From assembly GCA_022494885.1 (NCBI GenBank), contig JAGVSM010003660.1, positions 62,001-126,000 of the forward strand: a stretch of DNA of 64,000 bases. Reading direction: 5' to 3'. The DNA is from Micrasema longulum. Its lineage: Eukaryota > Arthropoda > Insecta > Trichoptera > Brachycentridae. Positions 35,263 through 45,890 of this stretch are shown here, piece by piece. The stretch's first letter is position 1. Each line of letters opens with the position of its first letter. The position numbers and the translations under genes are program-made. The notes beneath the pieces were generated by a model. The model did not search any database and was not told the DNA's origin. It saw nothing but the letters and a program-made list of their open reading frames with translations.

Positions 35263-35854
35263 TAAATGTTTACATAAAATATTTTTTTTAAAAAATCTTA
35301 AAAATATCAATAAAATAAAAGTTTAAAAAAAATTAAATACAAGTTAATCAAGTCTTTTTTGAAAACGAAATATATAAAAAATAATAAACAAACACTTTTT
35401 TTTACACTGTTTTAAATTGTTAAAATAAAGATATATTTAAAAAAAAAGAGCTATTGAAGCAATTTTGAGCAGTTCAGTTCGAAGAATTAATAGAAAATTA
35501 ATTAATATTAATTAATTAAGAAAAATAAATCCTGTTTTCGTAATATCAGCATATGTTAATATTGTTTTTCTTTCGTTTTTTATCTTTTCATGGTCATGTC
35601 ATACCATATTTATATGCTATAAACTTTTTAATCATTAAAAAAAGGAATGGCCCACGCTCAGACGCTGAAGTCTTTGTGGGCATTTTTTCCTGATTATGTT
35701 ATAGCTTAATTTGAAGATGTATTTTTTTAAAGTGTTTTTTTGTTATAAAAATTCTATGTATACGTACATATGTATGGAAATATATATTTTTTTAATATTC
35801 GATATTGCCGGTTTTGGAACTAGCGCTACATCGCCATCGTTTTGGTGATGATAT
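35263..35854. other. AT-rich stretch, no gene
   Basis: Very AT-rich with A-runs. AATGGCCCACGCTCAGACGC followed by CTTTGTGGGCATTTTTTCC at about 35647-35690 resembles 23080-23105 and, inverted, 57970-58050. It is probably a retroelement 3' UTR. Confidence 0.3.
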
Positions 35855-36010
35855 ACTGGTTGCGGTCCCGTGGGGATCGGGAGGTCTGACGTTCGTCCCC
35901 CGCTCTGCCGCAACTTGTTTCCTATTTTCTAACACTGTTATTTGCAACTAAAATCAATTGCCCAGGCATTGAAACATTTAGGTAAATCGTAAAAACGCGA
36001 ATGTCACTAA
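35855..36010 (+). repeat. SINE A copy
   Basis: GGTTGCGGTCCCGTGGGGAT head, a weakened B box (CGTTCGTCCCCC), the body CCGCAACTTGTTTCCTATTT and the tail TAAATCGTAAAAACGCGAAT. The family identity is clear, although the B box has lost its central AA. Confidence 0.7.
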
Positions 36011-36657
36011 TTAATTTAATATACCCCGAAGATGAGGGGGTACCTCTGACACAGTTCGATCCAATCAAACTAGGCAAATCCGAGTGTTTTACATACCAGG
36101 CAAGATATTGTCGAAGGATTCTTATTTAAATTTGTATTTTATGTTTGCATTTAATGTTTGCATTTTTAAAAAAGTCATAATAGTCTTTGCTATTTTTTCT
36201 CGTGCATTTTGTTTATCATTCTCTAATCTAATTAAATCGTTTTTCTTGTTGCTTTTTCAAAACCTATCGGAATAAGTTATTTTAATTTTAATAATGATAA
36301 TGGAATAAATTCAAAATCGATCCAATCTAGTCAAAATAACAATTGTTAACAAATAATCAGCATGAATCACGAATAATGAATAAGAAATAGGTTCGGTATC
36401 ATTTAACCATGAATAACCTAATTCACAATTATCAAAACATCCAAAAAAATTCATTATCCCTACCGAAATAAGATTATATTTTGTACTTATAAATTCTTAA
36501 ATTGAGGTTTAAATAGCTCGTTTTTTTTAATTTTTTAATATTTATCTATATTCCATGTGTATATGTACATATAAAGTATAATATTCTTATCCTTTTTTTA
36601 AGATTGTAAATCAAATCTTAGTTTTAAAAATTTAAGGGGTACAGTATTATTATTAGA

Positions 36658-36838
36658 ATCGGGTTGTGGTCCTGTGGGTAGTGTCTCGGACTCACGGACC
36701 AATGGTCCGTGGTTCGAATCCCACTCTACTCCAACTTTATTTCCATTTTCTAATAGTGAGTTATTTACAACTCGTTGAAAATGGCCCAAAAAATTAAATA
36801 TTTGGGTAAATCATAAGAACGTAAATATTTATTTTTCA
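36658..36838 (+). repeat. SINE A, best-preserved copy
   Basis: Head ATCGGGTTGTGGTCCTGTGG, B box GTGGTTCGAATCCC, body TCCAACTTTATTTCCATTTT, a CAACTCGTTGAAAATGGCCC segment, and tail AATCATAAGAACGTAAATAT. Use this copy as the family reference in this window. A 63-codon minus-strand frame over it is a shadow. Confidence 0.8.
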
Positions 36839-36961
36839 AAAAAAATTTTTTTTTTTAACTTTGAATGTATGAGGTGGCATTATGTATTCAATCATGTTTT
36901 TAAATACAGGTTTTTTTTAATAAATTAATTTATACTATTATTAAATAAATAAAAATTCAAT

Positions 36962-37250
36962 CCAATTATGTATTTATCCACTTTAATTTATTTACGAACT
37001 AGATTTCTGATCTTCTAGATCTTTCCGTCATACCGTAAGATGTTTCTTGTACTGTGTGTATTTTCTGCAAATTGAGAATGCCGTTTTTGTGATCAACACT
37101 ATTTTCAGAAGGTGATGATTACAGTTTATAAAAGCGGCCTGACAGTTATTAGCAAAACATAGAATTGACCTTACTGCACTAGATAACAGCAATATATAAT
37201 TTTTCTAAAATTGTGGACTGGCTGTTTCCTGCATAATGTTCAACTGTGCT
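36962..37250 (-). mobile_element. Family T, truncated copy 3
   Basis: The minus strand matches the left 250 bases of the family T copies: CAGGAAACAGCCAGTCCACA, ATTGACC, GGCCGCTTTTATAAACTGTA and AATAAATTAAAGTGGATAAA. The outer terminus is degraded (CATTATGCAGGAAACAG), and the right half is missing. Confidence 0.65.
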
Positions 37251-37468
37251 ATTTGGCATGCAGGTTTTTCGCTATATCCTATAAAATTGGCTGTGACTAA
37301 TTATAAAGTTTGCATATTATTTTTTTACATACATAATTTATGTTTAGGAAGTTAAAAATTAACGTTATTTCAACAAATACCTGTCTAATTAATACGAACG
37401 GCGTGTTTCCGCAGTGTGTACGCAGCTATATTGTTAAAATGGTAAAATATGTATAATCTTACGATCCC

Positions 37469-37755
37469 TGGAGCTCAATCACAGATGGCTATCGACATGC
37501 TAAAAAACGTGCTAAGTATTTGAGCAATCACCACGAACAATCATGAACACGCTGAAGTTAAAGCGGTCGCGTTGCAAAACGCCATAGATAAGTTCCTGTG
37601 CGAGATTCAACCAATCCTCTTGAACTGACCGAAGTTGAATTTCGTTTTGCAACGCGACCGCTTTAACTTCAGCGTGTTCATGATTGTTCGTGGTGATCGC
37701 TCAAATACTTAGCACGTTTTTTAGCATGTCGATAGCCATCTGTGATTGAGCTCCT
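37469..37755. repeat. Near-perfect inverted repeat, 113-bp arms, 61-bp spacer
   Basis: Arm 1 (37469-37581) and arm 2 (37643-37755) are complementary with one internal mismatch (GAGCAATCACC against GAGCGATCACC). The arm includes CAGATGGCTATCGACATGCT and TTAAAGCGGTCGCGTTGCAA. One frame of the arm reads AQSQMAIDMLKNVLSI, stop, AITTNNHEHAEVKAVALQN, which looks coding-derived and continues differently into the spacer from each side. It does not have the look of a classical MITE. A transcript would form a long double-stranded hairpin. Confidence 0.95.
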
Positions 37756-38304
37756 GGTTGTGTTTGTATTCCATGGCTACAGGATTTCCTTATCCTTCGA
37801 CCGAAGAATAATTATTCTGGTCCCAATTTGTTTTATGAGATCTCGTGGCTTAATCTTGTACCTACCTTATTTTTATTATTTATATCTTCTTAATCTGAGG
37901 AAACTATTTTACTTCTATTATTTTTTTTTCAATATGCGAGAGTATGTAAAGATATTCATATTTAAAGCACTAACTTTTTGGTCAAATATTTTATTAAATA
38001 TTAGTATATAATTTGTCAACATAAACACATGCGTGTGATTTCTTTAGCTTTGCATTAGAGCGCTTTAAATTTTATTTGACATTTTATGTCATAACTTGAT
38101 AAGTACAAAGGTATATCATTCGATACTTGGGTTAGCTTTATTTATATTTTATTTATTTTAAACCTGGAATTTAAAACTTTTATATTACCATTTCAACATC
38201 AAATATAAAAGAAAGTCAATGTCGCATTTTTCGCACATCCGTCGTTGTTCTACGGTCACGACGAATTGTATACATATAACCGCTTGTTTGATTTTTTATA
38301 TAAA

Positions 38305-38800
38305 CATCATCGTCAAACCCCCATCCTTCCTTAATGGTGCATAGGGCACTGCATTCTAAAAGTACATGCAGTATATCTGAATCACGTGTTGCAGTGCAGG
38401 AAGGTAAGGTGACCAGTAAGCAGTCTTACGTTTCAAGTGCCAATTTAGGAACAGTGAAATATTACATAAAGGGGAGATCCTTAAGCCTGCCATCTACCCG
38501 CAGCTGTTATAGAGTCCTGGGGGACTCTCTGTCAGCTGCGCATAGAGGAAAGTTATTATAAATATTCCTAAGGAATACAAACTCTATGCAGATTAAGGAG
38601 GGGGGAGGAGGACGTATAGACAGTGGCCAACACGTCTTCCCCGCCCCTCAGGATCCCCTGTGAGTGAAATATTACAGTTTAAAACGACTTTATAAACAAA
38701 TATTTCATGTTGGCTCCTCCAGAAATCGAATCCAAGACCTCAAGCATTTTAGGCGAACTCGCCAATCACTGCATTATGAGGTGGGGTTTTCACCACTCAT
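38305..38800 (-). repeat. SINE C copy split by a 196-bp insertion
   Basis: The right part (38663-38800) carries the head region with an altered B box (ATCGAATCCAAGACC on the plus strand) and AACAAATATTTCATGTTGGC. The left part (38305-38466) carries TGCATAGGGCACTGCATTCT and ends in CATCATCGTC, the (ATG)n tail. Between them lies an unrelated insert (38467-38662) flanked by AGTGAAATATTACA on both sides. Confidence 0.7.
38467..38662. mobile_element. 196-bp insertion with 14-bp target duplication
   Basis: AGTGAAATATTACA at 38453-38466 and 38663-38676 is an exact 14-bp duplication of SINE C sequence, the length expected for LINE-driven retroposition. The insert is GC-richer than its surroundings and contains a stem-loop at 38500-38539 (GCAGCTG...AGAGTCC, loop, GGACTCT...CAGCTGC). 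It has no tRNA-like head and no clear A-tail, although its plus strand starts TAAAGGGG. I do not recognise the source. Confidence 0.6.
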
Positions 38801-39549
38801 ATTTGTTTAATGATGTTTACCTGAGAGTAGCCATCTCGTCGAAAACACATGGTTGTCGTTCTATTCACACACACACACATGCTGTATTCTTTTTTCTCCC
38901 GGTCACAACATAATACAATGTAAATATACTCAAACCAATCAAAAATATCCCACGTATGAGTATATTCGTAGCTCTTGTTTATTTGTGACTTAAGTATTTA
39001 AAATATTTAAACATGTATTGCTTTATTAAAATACCTAGGTACAATGGTTAGCAGAAATATATTCAATTTTACCAAGATCATGGCAAACACTTCAGTGATT
39101 TTTCATTTCTCATCAAGTGAAATAAATCTGTATGCGAGAGGTAAACTACGGTAACTCCGAATATGATGAAATTGAGTTATTACTACATATTTCCTAAACC
39201 TATTGTTGAAGTATAGGCATCCTTTTAACGTTTTATTACTTAAAAAAACATAAAACTATATTATCCTTACAAAAATAATTTTATGATAAATAAATAAAAC
39301 TTATTTTTTACTAATTATAAAAGTGTGTTTTTTTCTATTATCGATAAAAATCCTTTGGATATACTGGTGTTGAGAATTAATTGGATGGAATGTTCTCAAT
39401 GTAACTAAAAATAAATAAATGAAATAAATATATTTAGTTGTGAAAAAGTGAAACTCCATTTTAAACATTGAAAATATAAAAAAAACTAAATTACCATTAA
39501 AAACAAATTGACTTTAAAGCCTATTATTAAAAAACACCAGGGGCCTTAC
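38801..39549. other. No gene seen
   Basis: AT-rich unique DNA with a short (CA)n run at about 38865-38880. No repeat family is recognised. Confidence 0.3.
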
Positions 39550-39680
39550 GTATAAAATAATGTCACGCCTAGGCATAGCGGTAGACTAAGGGTGGGAATA
39601 CCATCCTTATTACACCACTAAAGTAAGGGTGATATTCTCATCCATATTCTACCACAGTGCCTAGGCTTTACTCTAAATCA
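39550..39680. mobile_element. Palindromic MITE, copy 1
   Basis: The left side CACGCCTAGGCATAGCGGTA and the right side (complement) AAAGCCTAGGCACTGTGGTA are inverted. The inner parts also pair (AGGGTGGGAATACCATCC with GGATGAGAATATCACCC). The same design and sequence occur at 48003-48128. It is non-coding and about 130 bp. The superfamily is unknown. Confidence 0.75.
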
Positions 39681-39922
39681 CGTTTGTAAGTAAGGCTCAA
39701 GATGTTTGAAGCATTAAAAAATCACTTATTTATTTTCCCTGTAAAGTTGCGTTTTTGGACATACTGTAATTTACCTCTCGCATACAAAAATTAATGCAAA
39801 AGTCATTCACTTGATTCTTGTACCGATGATGATGAAATCACATGTCATCAGTTCAACAATCTGAAATTACCCGTTCACGAGTATTTTTCAATTCATGCTA
39901 GGACTACAAACATATTTACATA

Positions 39923-40590
39923 CTAACATATTACAACAGAGATGAAAAACATTCAAGAGAAGGTAATATAAAAGTCTAGGCATCTACAGGGCTTATGACC
40001 TGTCAATGGCTGGTTTAAGTGTGTAAAGACACACTATGTAACATTCACCATTCTGCCCATATTTGAACATCTATATTCCATCAATTCTTTCATCTGTTGA
40101 TGTTTGTGAAGTTAAAGAGCTGAAACCTTTATTTATGCGGGTGAGTATCATCTAATTCAATTATTTCACCTACATACTAGGCAACGCCTGAAAATGTTAT
40201 TTTTTCAATTTCTATACTTCTTCATGGACCAGGTGGATTTATCAACAATATTTTGAGTTGGTCCAAATTTTTGTAGACAAGCACCCGCATAAATAAAGGT
40301 TTCAGCTTTTAAACTTCACAAACATCAACAGATGAAAGAATTGAAGAAATTTAGATGTTCAAATATGGGCAGAATGGTGTATGTTACACAGTGTGTAAAG
40401 TGGCCACTTAAACCAGCCATTGACAGGTCATAAGCCCTGTAGATGCCTAGACTTCTATATTACCTTCTCTTAAATGTTCTTCATCTCTGTTGTAATATGT
40501 TAATATAAACAGCTCCCCAGTGAGTTGAATCGAGTCCTTATCTACCAAAATTTTGACAAACTCAAAATATTGTTGATATTTACATACATT
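39923..40590. repeat. Repeat A in an inverted pair
   Basis: A plus-strand copy runs from 39923 to 40283. From 40284 the same sequence returns on the minus strand to 40503, giving arms of about 220 bp (39923-40141 and 40284-40503). Beyond 40503 the minus copy continues into the other end of the unit (TTGACAAACTCAAAATATTG, 40510-40580), as if it came from a head-to-tail array. No coding is present. The arms differ by small indels and substitutions. Confidence 0.85.
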
Positions 40591-41104
40591 TATTAAATAA
40601 AGAGATACACCTTAAAGTCACACGACTTGGGCACGTATAACAATGGGAAGTTAACATTTTTTTTAAATTTTATCTACAAAGTAAACTTAAGTTTTCTGTA
40701 TGAAGAGTATGTATGTAATATACAGGAAGCATGAATACATTTTTTTAAAATATGTTCAATTAAAGGTTACTGACGAAGTTACTTTAAATTTTCGTGCAAA
40801 TATACACATTTTCGTATATGTATATCGATTTTATTTTATACCGTCTCGATATGTACCGATGAAGAAAGCTTTTATAATCACGGCCAGGAAAGACCCATGC
40901 CTGCCAACTTGCCCCCAACTCGCTAGAAAATCCGTGTTGATCCGGGGTTTTTGTAATGCTAATATTTAAATCAAATACTGATTTGAGTCTACTATTTTAT
41001 TATGACGCAGCAAACTCCGATGACAACATTCATCAAGTAGGCGGTACATTATTGTAAAAAAAGTACTACATAAATTGTAAAAGAGCAAATTCATTAAATA
41101 AATT
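40591..41104. other. No gene seen
   Basis: Unique sequence. An 89-codon plus-strand frame at 40700-40969 has no recognisable family and is not claimed. Confidence 0.3.
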
Positions 41105-41345
41105 AATACAGTTGGCTGGGCCTTTTACTGCGGATGCCTCCCGAGTGCCTTAACCACGCTTGCCTACTTTACAAGACATCAGGTTCTCGACGTCGCGTCG
41201 TTGACGTCCGCTGCTGACGGTCGTCGGCAGTTTATATCAGAACTACGGAACGTGAACCTGACTTGGGAGGACGCACTGAAGCTGGCAGCCAAAAGACATG
41301 CATGGAGGCTCTTTGTGGACACCATATACTCCAACTAGGGAGCGG
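41105..41345 (+). pseudogene. LINE C-terminal end (same family as 59815-60235)
   Basis: The last codons read FISELRNVNLTWEDALKLAA, KRHAWRLFVDTIYSN and a stop, a common ending of an insect non-LTR element. Upstream, TTTACAAGACATCAGGTTCT matches the complement of 59980-59995. The copy at 59.8 kb has the same ending on the minus strand. 5'-truncated. GAGCGGACATGGA follows the stop in both. Confidence 0.75.
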
Positions 41346-42204
41346 ACATGGAATTATAATTTTATTTTTATTTTTTTAATCGGACCATTGATTTACCTTA
41401 TTTTGGCATTTTAAAACGAATGTTAATATTAAGTAGACTAAAGATTAAGTCTAAGGACTTAAATAATAATTTAACGCATCATGATTGGCGTGTGCATTGA
41501 TTTTATTTGACGAAACAATAAATTCACCAATTTTAAATAAAATCAGTAAATTCAAATGTGTTTTTGATTTAAGATTATAATATATGGAGCTCTACAGAAT
41601 GAACGCCAACTTGCACACTATCTATTTTTTTAAATAGTGTAGTGTTATTCGAAATTGTTTTAATTTCTGTATTAATATGTATTATTATTATTTTATTTTT
41701 TACCAACATTTTTATAGCTGTTAATATAATTGTTGTACTGTTTTTCTTTTTTCAATTTTTTTAATTTGTAATTAACTGTTTTATATAAATTTATTTTAAG
41801 TGCTTTATTTTTACTTATAATTCAACTTACATATATGTATATTATTGTATTTGCAACTAATCTGTAAAAGGCACTAAGTGCCGTTTATTTCAATATAAAA
41901 TCAAATATATATATACTCATACATACACACATATACATATTTATATAAATCAAGTGGAACAATTCTATTTGTGAATAAGGTTTGAATTAAATTCTTTATT
42001 AGTACATAATTTTTTTAAATGATTTGATTCATATAACCTTTTTTTTTCAATTGAAAAGTTCTAATCGAAATTGAAGATCGGGAGAGGCCATAATATTATA
42101 TTTATAATTGTTTTGGTATTCAAATCATAGACACATGTCTGCTTCGTAATTCGTTGAATTATTATTAGTTTTACACTAGAACGATGTTTGTTTTACACTG
42201 CATA
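41346..42204. other. AT-rich stretch with a small GGCAC/GTGCC hairpin
   Basis: Very T-rich. AAAGGCACTAAGTGCCG at about 41868-41883 is a 5-bp hairpin followed by ATATAAAATCAAA, reminiscent of a LINE 3' end, then TA repeats. No coding region. Confidence 0.3.
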
Positions 42205-42705
42205 GATATATTTATTTATTTATTTATTTATTCATATTTTTCGCTTACAAATTATAAATTAATAATACAAATAATGTGACCTCACTGGGGTTTCCCGTGC
42301 CGAGGACACTTAACAATTTAGTTTTTTTTTTATTACATTTGAGAATAAACAAAGAAGACTCACTTAAAAAACAAACATAATTAACAAATATTCAGACAGT
42401 TTTAAAAACAAGGTAATTATATACATCTATATTATTTATATTACAAAACACACAATGAAAACAACAAAAACCTAACATAAGCCATACAGTTGTGGAGCAG
42501 TTGATTCAGCATTTGTATGGGCGAATGAGACAATCCATTTTACTTCTACCTAGCTCCACTATCCATTTTTTTAGAGCCTTTTTAAACATTTTCTCATTAC
42601 TAATTGCTTTAATAGATAGTGGAAGTAGGTTATAGATTATTCCATTAACGTGTCCCCAGAGTTTTGTATTTTTTATAAATTGTATTTTATAAGAGCTAGG
42701 ACCTT
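42205..42705 (-). pseudogene. LINE B, second copy, C-terminus and 3' UTR
   Basis: The minus strand gives GIIYNLLPLSIKAISNEKMF, KKALKKWIVELGRSKMDCLI and RP, then the untranslated region with GTGTCCTCGGCACGGGAAAC and CCCAGTGAGGTCACATTATT, and a (TAAA)n tail at 42209-42232. It corresponds closely to 32325-32840 and keeps the KKALKKWIVE frame that is broken there. 5'-truncated at about 42705. Confidence 0.8.
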
Positions 42706-43650
42706 TTGTCTGCTGTCTTTGGACGCACGGTATACAAATATGACTATTTTAAAAAAGGAAAACGTGTCGACAATGAAAATTTATTTCTGGTACTCTTTCT
42801 TTAAAAATAAAAAACAAAATACGTCCAGTTTTGGGGCGTGCAAAACGGGAATACGAAACCTCAATTTTGTCGATTTTAGTTGGGCATTATCAGTCTGTCG
42901 TACAGTTGTCTTTTTCGCACAGTGTTCGGGGAGGCATCAGCGAACGAGTGGCGAAAAAGCTATATTCAAATATCTATTCATCAAAGCGCTCTGCGCCGCA
43001 TATCCCCTTAACTCTGGAGGAATGTTTTGTGTTCGAATATTTCGGAAACTTTTGCTTTGTAAATAATTAGTTTTTTATCTGCTCTGCTTGCATCGCCATC
43101 GCCAGCAAAATATTCCCTATCCACCAAACCGTAAATCCTCCTTACCAAAAGTTTCCCGGCTGCCTCCGCCCACCCGAGTTCTTGTTATCGCTAATTCTTG
43201 GCTCTTGACCAAAACACCATTGCCTCTTCGTGCTCCGCTCCCCCCCCTGCTCTGCACCTTTTGAATATTTTCCTCCTCCCCTTGTCCCCGCCTCGCTATC
43301 TTCTCCGCGTTCGACGGCAGCTGTCAAACTAAGTGCGGAACTTTCTTTCTGACGTCACTCGGCCGCGTGTACCCGGCAGCGAATTTCCTGTTCCGCTGAA
43401 CAGGGTTTGAGATTTACTTGACAGATTCAGCAACGGCAAAGGGGAACTTCGGCCGACATGCGCGGTGTGCAGTTTACTTATTATTTACTTACCTACTCGC
43501 GTCGCGTCGCGTGGAGCGAATCGCGGATATATAACTTTTGCACGATACTGCACAATAACATTTGACAAAAAAATTTGTTGCTGTCACATTAACAACAACA
43601 AAAAAGCGCCTACTGATCAAATGAATGTTCGTTGTGAAATATGTAAATGT
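42706..43650. promoter_or_regulatory. GC-rich island with CRE and E-box motifs
   Basis: 42820-43060 is mixed composition. 43085-43520 is strongly GC-rich with a pyrimidine-rich plus strand. It contains an exact TGACGTCA at 43350-43357, CAGCTG at 43318-43323, and GTCGCGTCGCGTGG near 43500. Such islands in AT-rich insect DNA are often promoters or conserved enhancers. No exon is recognised beside it, so this is only a candidate. Overlapping frames of 60-138 codons here are not similar to any family I know. Confidence 0.3.
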
Positions 43651-44035
43651 TTAACAACATTTTTTAGAGTTTGTCCAAATTTATGTAGACAAAACTGGAT
43701 TCATCTCCTTAGGGAGCTGTTTGTATTCGAATATTATAACAGAGACGAAGAACATTTGCGAGAAGGTAATATAGATTGTCTGGTTTAAATGGCCACTTTA
43801 CACAATGTGTAACATTCACCATTCTGCCCATATTTGAACATCTATATTCCTTCAATTCTTTCATCTAATGATGTTTGTGAAGTATAAGAGCTGAAATCTT
43901 TATTTATGCGGGTGAGATTCATGTGATTAAATTAAAGACAAATCCACCAGTTCCATGAAGAAGTATAGAAAATGAACACAAATTTTCAGGCGTTGCCTAG
44001 TATCTAGGTGAAATAATCATTAGATGAATGAAATT
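43651..44035. repeat. Repeat A with unit-junction and folded-back end
   Basis: The plus strand starts with the unit's 3' part (GTTTGTCCAAATTTATGTAG, GGATTCATCTCCTTAGGGAG), runs straight into the 5' part (ATTATAACAGAGACGAAGAA), and continues to about 43930. From about 43945 the sequence is inverted (CAAATCCACCAGTTCCATGA, CAGGCGTTGCCTAGTATC). So one junction between head-to-tail units and one inversion are preserved. Confidence 0.75.
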
Positions 44036-44795
44036 AAGGCAGATAAAGAATTGTTGATAGTTTTAATATCAATTAATTACCTACATAGTTTGTGCCACTT
44101 AATGTATTATTTTTTTCTGATGATTTAATATTATTAACCTTTTTGGCGCCTTTAAACCTGAAACTAAGAAAAAAATATAATGTATTCAATTGTAAAACCC
44201 ACACATATTATTTATTGTTTGGTTTTTAGATCACGTTGCTAATAAACATTTTTTCAATATGTTTTACTTTTCAAATCAGCCGTTATTAAACGGTACGAAA
44301 CCTTTTTTATAAATTATACATTCTTGTAAATGTTCATCACGCATTACTTTTTAAGGTCACAAAAGTTGTGTGACGATCTTTGGCCGAGCAATAAAATTAA
44401 CCGATTATTTGTGTAGGCCATGTAACTGATTTTTTAATGAAAAAAATCTATTGTTAATTTGCATTTGACTGCATCAACGATAATGTGTTACAATGTTAGT
44501 AAAAATACTATTTTCACATAACGTTTATTTTCTACTAGGAAATAAATAAACATTTAATGTGAAATTTTAATTTTACTAAAATATGGGGTTTTCTGATGCG
44601 CTAAGGAGATATAAGATAATATGTTTTGTCCTGCCACAATTTTATTTATGAACTCTGTTTAAAAGTTTTTTTTGTCATATAAAAAAAAATACTAATGTGG
44701 TATCAAGAAGGCGTTAATTTGTATTTTTCATTATGAGTTAAGTTCATAAAGAAATAATTTAACTTTTTTTTTAGAATTTTTTTTTTTACACTTAA
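44036..44795. other. No gene seen
   Basis: AT-rich unique DNA with T-runs. No repeat or coding identity. Confidence 0.3.
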
Positions 44796-45123
44796 TGCGT
44801 AGATATGCATATCGAGGGGAACTATACCCGTCGGTACAAACCGATGTACTTACATCAAAACTTAATGGTGAGGGGAGTCGGTAGTGTATCTTCTTAATCG
44901 CTTGGGAGAATTTATCTTTAACTATGGCGTCATAATAAAGCTATGTCACTAGTGCGTAGATATGTGTATCGCGAATGCGATTTTTCTTATTACATATCGA
45001 TGTACCTACCCAAAACCCGAAAGTGGGGGCCGGTAGTGTATCTTCGTAATCATCCGAAAGCGTTTATTTACCGTCATGGTAAAGGTATGACGTCCTTAGC
45101 TACCCATCATAATCGCGGCCCTA
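44796..45123 (+). repeat. Repeat G, two diverged tandem units
   Basis: Unit 1 starts AATGCGTAGATATGCATATC (44796) and unit 2 starts AGTGCGTAGATATGTGTATC (44950). Both have a CGATGTAC segment, GTCGGTAGTGTATCTTC or GCCGGTAGTGTATCTTC, and a TATGG.GTCATAAT-like or GTCATGG segment. Unit 2 continues to CATCATAATCGCGGCCCTAG, which matches the inverted copy at 27075-27285. Confidence 0.75.
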
Positions 45124-45370
45124 GTTACACACATGACGACGCAGGCATAAATACACTGGAATGTATATTTACACGGGGGATACGTTCCGCACAGTACCGT
45201 GTAAACAAAAACTGTTTTAAAAGAACATACCAATAAAAAATAAATTCTGGATAGATTTTCTTGTATAAAAATCAATTCGGATTTTTTTTTAAATTGTTAA
45301 CTATTTATTATACCTTTTTTTCTTAATTGTAACATGACATCAAAATATTTTTAAAAAAAAACATAGGTAT

Positions 45371-45525
45371 ATTAACAAATTACAACAGGGGTGAAGAATA
45401 CCTTAAATAAGGTAATATGGAAGTCTATGCATTTACAGGGCTTATGACCTGTCCTTGGCTGGTTTAAGTGGCCACTTAACACACTGTGTAACATTCACTA
45501 CAAACGTTTGGACAAACTCAAATAT
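45371..45525. repeat. Repeat A, 5' part joined to inverted 3' part
   Basis: Plus-strand 5' sequence (TTACAACAGGGGTGAAGAAT to TGTAACATTCAC) is followed directly by TACAAACGTTTGGACAAACT, which is the unit's 3' end on the opposite strand. The middle is missing. Confidence 0.7.
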
Positions 45526-45640
45526 TGTAATAGTAGGAATATATTATTCCCTTTTAGTATCATAATCTATTTTACGCAAAGTAAGTCAAAGAGCGATGTA
45601 GGGCATTCCAATAACGGATGGCTTGATCATATTACTTAAT

Positions 45641-45745
45641 ATCATCATCATTCCATTTCTGGTCCACGGACTATGAAATATTCTAGTGTAAAAACACCCT
45701 TTAAAATAAATATTTCATATCAACCATGTCGGGAATTGAATATTT
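45641..45745 (-). repeat. SINE C fragment
   Basis: ATCATCATCATTCCATTTCT (tail side), then ATTCTAGTGTAAAAACACCC and AATATTTCATATCAACCATG. The part between tail and CCACGGACT (TAAGATGATCAG region) is deleted. The B box is degraded to GGGAATTGAATAT. Confidence 0.65.
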
Positions 45746-45837
45746 TACTAATACGCATTGTTAATTAAATTAATGTTTAAATTTTAATAATAAGAATAGG
45801 TATATAGTTTTATCCCACTTTTATTTATAAATTTTTA

Positions 45838-45890
45838 CTAGTGACCGGGTTTCGTCGTAACCGACATCGTCAGACTGGTGGGAGACTAAA
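45838..45890 (-). repeat. Hammerhead-like motif, second family
   Basis: The minus strand reads ACCAGT, CTGACGA, T, GTCG-GTTA-CGAC, GAAA, CCCGGTC, ACTAGT. The CTGANGA and GAAA boxes flank a perfect 4-bp stem, ACCAGT can pair with ACTAGT with one mismatch, and GTC precedes that strand as a hammerhead cleavage site would. Stem III is not obvious. This is the best match in the window to a type I hammerhead ribozyme of the kind reported in Penelope-like elements. Confidence 0.45.

Noticed and set aside
42650..43066. 138-codon plus-strand protein
   Set aside because: Its first part lies over the minus-strand LINE B relic, and the rest shows no domain; it is probably a chance frame in GC-richer DNA.
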